Positions 59,948 through 64,000 of a DNA stretch of 64,000 bases are shown here, in pieces. The stretch covers positions 23,765,296-23,829,295 of the forward strand of contig JAYGXS010000008.1 of NCBI GenBank assembly GCA_036362985.1. The letters run 5' to 3'. How positions within the stretch are numbered: position 1 is the stretch's first letter; every line of letters begins with the position of its first letter. Both the position numbers and the translations under genes were made by a program. The notes under the pieces were generated by a model. It saw nothing but the letters and a program-made list of their open reading frames with translations. It searched no databases and was not told the origin of the DNA. Origin of the DNA: Ligula intestinalis (Eukaryota > Platyhelminthes > Cestoda > Diphyllobothriidea > Diphyllobothriidae).

Positions 59948-60266
59948 TTATGGACAACAGCCAACAATGCAAGTTTCGTCCCATGCAAATTGGTGTCCAG
60001 TTTCCAATGTGTGCATGGCAACCTCGGACAAGTGGTGTCGACCCTTTACGTTGACGTTCGCGTAAGCGTGTGGAGGCCGATTATCCTGTCTGCCCGCAAT
60101 AAATTGTATTGCAGCCACTACAAGGGATTTTGTAAATAGCATATTTTCTGTCAAAATAGCCAACCCTATCCTTAGGTTGTACAAGTTGATTTCGTAGAGT
60201 ATTTATTGGTTTATGCGCCACTTGGATTTTATACTTCCTCAGGTGTCTTTCAGCGAATTCGGACAC
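59948..60266 (-). pseudogene. PLE GIY-YIG endonuclease (family C)
   Basis: YAIYKIPCSGCNTIYCGQTG gives the GIY and YIG strands (YxI/YCG) with the CxxC pair typical of PLE endonucleases. In a second frame, HHLSEVAMHTLETGHQFAWD follows. Frameshift between the two parts. Confidence 0.85.
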
Positions 60267-60712
60267 GTTCTTAATGAATGGAAGTGTTTGCCAACTTTTT
60301 TGGATTGGGCGCCTGATCGGAACAACCTAGTTCCTTTTCTTTTTTGACTGTTTTCCTCTACTGCATCGTCGCACGAAATCTCTGGGGTAACCGTTTTTGT
60401 TAAAACAGTGTGAACAGGTAATTGCGTTCGGCTTGGTAGAGTTCAGGGCTAGAACAATGCGTTCTTGCTCCATTGATTAGGGTGGTGACAGCACTTCGTT
60501 TGTGAGCAACAGGGTGGTTGCTCTCGTAATGTAGTATGACATTCGCGTGTGCTTTTTGCGGTAAACTGATGTTTGGAGTGTTTTGTCAGTATTCCGTTGT
60601 ACTAGGACGTCGAGAAATGAGAGTTTACGTAAACGTGATGCCTGGCATCGTTGAGTTCATAGTGTTGTGCAGTGTTTCGAGCTGGTCCCTTTTGACAATG
60701 AAAAACGTGTCA

Positions 60713-61060
60713 TTAACATTTCATACCCACAACTTGGGATTTAACTAGTGGCAGAGTCATTGCTTCTAATTTTTGCATTGTGACTTCAGCTACGGAGTCC
60801 GAAATGACTGATCCCAATGGAGCTCCTTTAGTCTGTTGATAATGTTGTTGTGCGAATGAGAACTCAGTTTCCAGGTAGAGATGGAAGAGTCCAAGCAGGG
60901 CAGATACAGGAAAGTCTATATAGTAGTAAGTGAGTAGTTCTTCCGTGTATTGCCTTTCCAAATCTAGTGGTATCGACTTGAAGAGAGAGACGACATCAAA
61001 GAATACCATTCTTTCGTCTGTAACTATTTCAAGTCCTTGTAATTTGTTTAGGAACTCCAT
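60713..61060 (-). pseudogene. PLE reverse transcriptase, palm fragment
   Basis: Reads RMVFFDVVSLFKSIPLDL (motif A), YQQTKGAPLGSVISDSVAEV (motif B) and MQKLEAMTLPL. The frame then breaks; motif C follows in another frame as VNDTFFIVKR, where the family has Y-V-D-D. Downstream ANVILHYESNHPVAHKRSAV is the conserved thumb block. Confidence 0.85.
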
Positions 61061-61439
61061 AGAATTGTTTGTTGGTATTCATCGGTATTCATCCCGAGTA
61101 TTGCACAGCCCGGAGAGGGAGAGGTCTTCACTTAAACTGACATCAGATGATCGCGTTCTCTTCAAACTCCTCTTTTTGGTAGCCCGTTGTACTCCGATCA
61201 AGGCAATACTTTACACCACTACCATCTACCGCTTTGCTAGGCAACTTATCGATTGCCAACTGACTTGTCTGTACCTAACTACACCATTCAGTTAACCTGA
61301 AAACGATTTCGTCAATAACGTTTACCACAACTAGTGTGAGTGCCAACGATATTACAGCCCGTACAGTCTTTCTTCTCTTAATATATACGAGCCAACTGGA
61401 TCTGTCAATAGACGGCGGATTTGCCATATGCAGTTTCCG

Positions 61440-61548
61440 TCCGAGGTTCCGGCGGCACAACACCTGGGGTCGGGTATGGTTGGCCGATGATGACTAATAA
61501 ACCAGAAACGGCCATTCCAGTCCCCTTGTCTTTGCCGATAATGTACAG
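61440..61548 (+). repeat. S1 SINE copy
   Basis: Plus-strand fragment GGGTATGGTTGGCCGATGAT, CTAATAAACCAGAAACGGCC, CCCCTTGTCTTTGCCGATAA; the tRNA head is poorly preserved. Confidence 0.7.
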
Positions 61549-62934
61549 TGGATTCCGTATATGATGAAACCTAGCGCGTTCACTTACAAAATGTAATTTT
61601 GCGCAAAGTCAGCAAATGCAGCGTACCCCCAAACTATTATAGCAGTAAAGTAAGCGCCATAGGTAAAAAAGACCTAACTTTGTAAACAGATTACTATTTA
61701 CGGGCATATGAATATATATGAAAGTTGAACTTAGGGAAATGGCGATGTGAAAAGTCGCTGGTCCAATTTTTAATAAAAATATGTTTAAGGCATGGGAGTG
61801 GAAAAGAATGGCAAGTTAATACAGAATGAGTACAAATACAAACTTTTTATCAGTTAAATTGTTTCCATTAACATTTAAACTTGCATTATATGTGTCAGAA
61901 ATGAATGTGGTCGCCTTGACTAAAGTTTTATTCCCAATATGTCCGTTTTAATGCATGAAAATATCCTTGCCTGCTTTTATTAATTTCTATTGACAATTGC
62001 AAAGAGATTTTCTGTGGCAATCATATCCCGGCTGTTGAGCAGAATAAGAATAGATAGAAGGTCACACACGTATGGGCTGAATGTTAAATAAAAAGTTAGA
62101 TTACAGTTGTACTTGTAATTAAATTCATACCATCTTGTGTACTTTAAAAGAAATTTACGTTTGTTACATTTGTTTGTAATTATTTCGAGAATTCGAGTGC
62201 GAAGAGCAGCAGATTATTTTTTGAAGTTCCGCTGAGCACTTTGCGAATTTCACTGTTTTGCTTTGTTTGTCCGTAAATACCGATGTCATGCAAGTGAGCA
62301 ACCAAAAACTTAGAAATAAGAAATATCTTCAAAGCATTTACGTGAATAATGAGTTTTTAAACATTTTTCATTATGCAGCTGCCTGTGTGGGTTATGACTG
62401 TAGAATCAACCAAACATGTCAACTCATTGCCGATAAAAATGAATTTCCTCAACAAAAGCCGAAAATGAATACGTCTAAGGTTCATTAAAAACTTTCTATG
62501 AGAAGTTATCTTTACAAAAGGTGGTTTAGTTAGATATTTTGGAGTCGAATATGTGTGGACTGCACCTTTTTTGAAGATGAAGTCAAAATCAAATGCGATA
62601 CTTTGACCAGTTTTTGACTTCCCTTAAAGTTAGAGATAAATACTCTGCAGAAACTGAAAAAACTTGCACAACAGAGTGACTGAATATATCCTCAGATATT
62701 TTTAAACATGACAATCTTTTGCCTGTTCCGTTCCAAGTTTTTATATTCGTTCACTTTCTTCTATATTTGACAACATTATGACGGGGTTAATTAACGGTGT
62801 TTTTAAGAAAACTTATTGCATTCCGAGGAAGTTCATGTAAAGTCAAATTGAACCAGTAATTTTGGCGTACTTAAACACATTTTGGTCTCTTGTAAGTTAA
62901 TAACTTACAAAGGGTAGAAAAATCTGCTCGGTCG
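61549..62934. other. AT-rich intergenic, nothing recognised
   Basis: One frame of 76 codons at 62258-62488, unrecognised and in AT-rich DNA; no other signal. Confidence 0.6.
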
Positions 62935-63715
62935 ATACTATCGAAAGGGAGCTCACGAAGATCCACGACCTGCTTCGAGAGAACGGGTACCCTGACAAGT
63001 TTATTCAGAAGAACATGATGGAGAGAGAACGCAAACCCTTAACACCCACCGTGGAAAAGAAGACCCTTTTCCTCAAAGTCCCCTTTCAAGGGGACGCAGC
63101 AAGTGGACTGTTAAGCCGACGCCTTAACCAAGCCGTATGATGAACCTTCCCAGCGGTGAAAGTTCGGGTGTTATTCTCAACAAACCCGGTCCTACACGGC
63201 GAAGGTAAGGATAAGCTGCCAGCCCAGACCACTTCCATGTGCATTTACTCATTTACTTGTTCCTGTGGAGCAGGTTACATAGGTCGCACGAGCCGGCGCT
63301 TATCCAAGAGGATACGGGAGCATCTGCCAGCATGGCTTAACAAAGGCGAAGTCAGGAACATCAACAGTTCCATTCTTGCTCATATGGTGGACTCTGGCCA
63401 CCGTGCTGACCCGAACGAAGCCTTTAAGGTGATCTACCAGGTCTCACCAGATTGCCCGAAGTCCCTGGGTCAACGGCTGCTGGCAACAGCGGAGGCCACG
63501 GCCATTCGCCTGATGAAGCCGGTGTTGTGCGCGCAGAAGAACTTTCTTCAGGCCCCAAGCCTAGCATGGCCAACGGCCGCAGAACTGCCAGCATTTTCCA
63601 GGCGTTCTTTCCCCCTGCCTCTCCTAATTACCCTGTCACTACCCCCTCTTTATCAACCCAAACCCCAAGCCCCCATTCCCAAGACTAAGTTGATTAGAAC
63701 GATAATTAATTGATT
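62935..63715 (+). mobile_element. PLE of a different clade, RT end plus endonuclease
   Basis: Plus strand, 5'-truncated. RT C-terminal end and linker at about 62940-63130 (KIHDLLRENGYPDKFIQKNM, LKVPFQGDAASGLLSRRLNQ), two consecutive stops (TGATGA at about 63138), then an open endonuclease frame 63156-63713. Most of the RT is missing. Confidence 0.85.
63156..63713 (+). CDS. PLE GIY-YIG endonuclease, open frame
   Basis: 185-residue frame. MCIYSFTCSCGAGYIGRTSR supplies the two core strands and CxC; SKRIREHLPAWL gives the arginine helix; ILAHMVDSGHRADPNEAF is the usual following block, then LATAEATAIRLMKPVLCAQK. The start shown is only where the frame opens after two stops. It differs from families A-C, which have HEH/TGH types. 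Enzymatically it would nick DNA for target-primed reverse transcription (family knowledge). Confidence 0.85.
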   Translation: MKVRVLFSTNPVLHGEGKDKLPAQTTSMCIYSFTCSCGAGYIGRTSRRLSKRIREHLPAWLNKGEVRNINSSILAHMVDSGHRADPNEAFKVIYQVSPDCPKSLGQRLLATAEATAIRLMKPVLCAQKNFLQAPSLAWPTAAELPAFSRRSFPLPLLITLSLPPLYQPKPQAPIPKTKLIRTIIN

Positions 63716-64000
63716 GCTTGTCACCCTGTACCTTCCCCTTCCATCTAAATGTAATGGCCCGAAGAGAATTTATCGAAAGTATACGTATGCTCGCCAACTG
63801 TCCTTCTGAATTATCGAATGAGGATTTTCGCAACGTTTATAACTTATGTTCTGGGCATAAAACGTAATAGACGTGTAGGGAAAAATGTTGTTGACTAAAA
63901 TTCATCGTTCTTTTCTCGACAATAATGCTTTATCTCTTACGTACACTTACCTCAAATTAAGGGAAGAAAAACAAAATTTGCCGTTTTGTGAACAGATATA

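Larger units (their letters stand above)
59550..61065 (-). mobile_element. PLE family C, decayed RT and endonuclease
   Basis: Minus-strand element, 5'-truncated near 61065. RT fragment 60713-61060, thumb region about 60400-60650, endonuclease 59948-60266, and terminal block 59550-59630 (CTGACGACGACCTAGTGTGC, then GTCGAAAATTTACAC and AATAAACCAC). Interrupted by several frameshifts and stops. Confidence 0.85.

Noticed and set aside
1..64000. CRISPR arrays, bacterial operons, integrated viral genes
   Set aside because: No regularly spaced direct repeats, no ribosome-binding-site-led gene runs and no viral protein similarity were seen; reverse transcriptases all fit LINE or PLE types.

Overview
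The window looks like nuclear DNA of a parasitic flatworm with a large, repeat-laden genome. A tapeworm of the diphyllobothriidean kind is my guess, from overall flavour rather than a marker gene. The evidence is GT-AG spliced genes with introns of 0.1 to 13 kb, many Penelope-like elements (PLEs) with GIY-YIG endonucleases, CR1/Rex1-like LINEs, tRNA-derived SINEs and many microsatellites. Two host genes can be supported, both on the plus strand. No bacterial, viral or CRISPR features were seen.

Gene 1 (1585-35833, 5' end outside the window) is a GPR155/LYCHOS orthologue: the second half of a PIN-like transporter fold, a GPCR-like membrane bundle and a C-terminal DEP domain. I could place 13 exons whose splice phases all agree, giving 740 codons before the stop. 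Gene 2 (37900-46548) is a very divergent alpha-tubulin in two exons separated by a 5.76-kb intron. It encodes 962 residues: a complete tubulin body of about 440 residues fused to an unrelated, low-complexity tail of about 520 residues. This is the most unusual protein in the window.

The rest is mostly transposable elements in the introns and flanks. From left to right: a PLE endonuclease relic and a mariner transposase relic (0.4-1.4 kb); two head-to-tail CR1/Rex1-like LINEs on the minus strand (1.8-5.6 kb); PLE fold-back units (6.2-6.8 and 9.3-9.9 kb); a pogo/Tigger-like element (12.3-12.8 kb); a hAT relic (13.8-14.7 kb); a PLE (16.2-16.9 kb); an internally deleted mariner with perfect TA ends (17.9-18.5 kb); a 5'-truncated LINE with 13-bp target-site duplications (19.2-19.9 kb); PLEs (25.5-27.3 kb); a foldback MITE (33.25-33.56 kb); a second SINE family (36.6-37.2 and 43.5 kb); PLE fold-backs inside the tubulin intron (40.7-42.4 kb); a roughly 280-bp repeat pair (47.7-48.4 kb); a decayed LINE RT (54.1-54.7 kb); a minimal PLE fold-back (56.25-56.47 kb); and a degraded PLE plus a fairly intact one (59.5-63.7 kb). 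An abundant tRNA-derived SINE (called S1 here) recurs at least 16 times.

The most interesting non-coding pattern is at the PLE ends. Three unrelated PLE families share a terminal skeleton resembling a hammerhead ribozyme (CTGANGA, one base, a pairable stem, GAAA, then AATAAA-like). These ends occur repeatedly as inverted pairs, two of them bounded by 11-12 bp target-site duplications, so the inverted pair itself appears to be the inserted unit.
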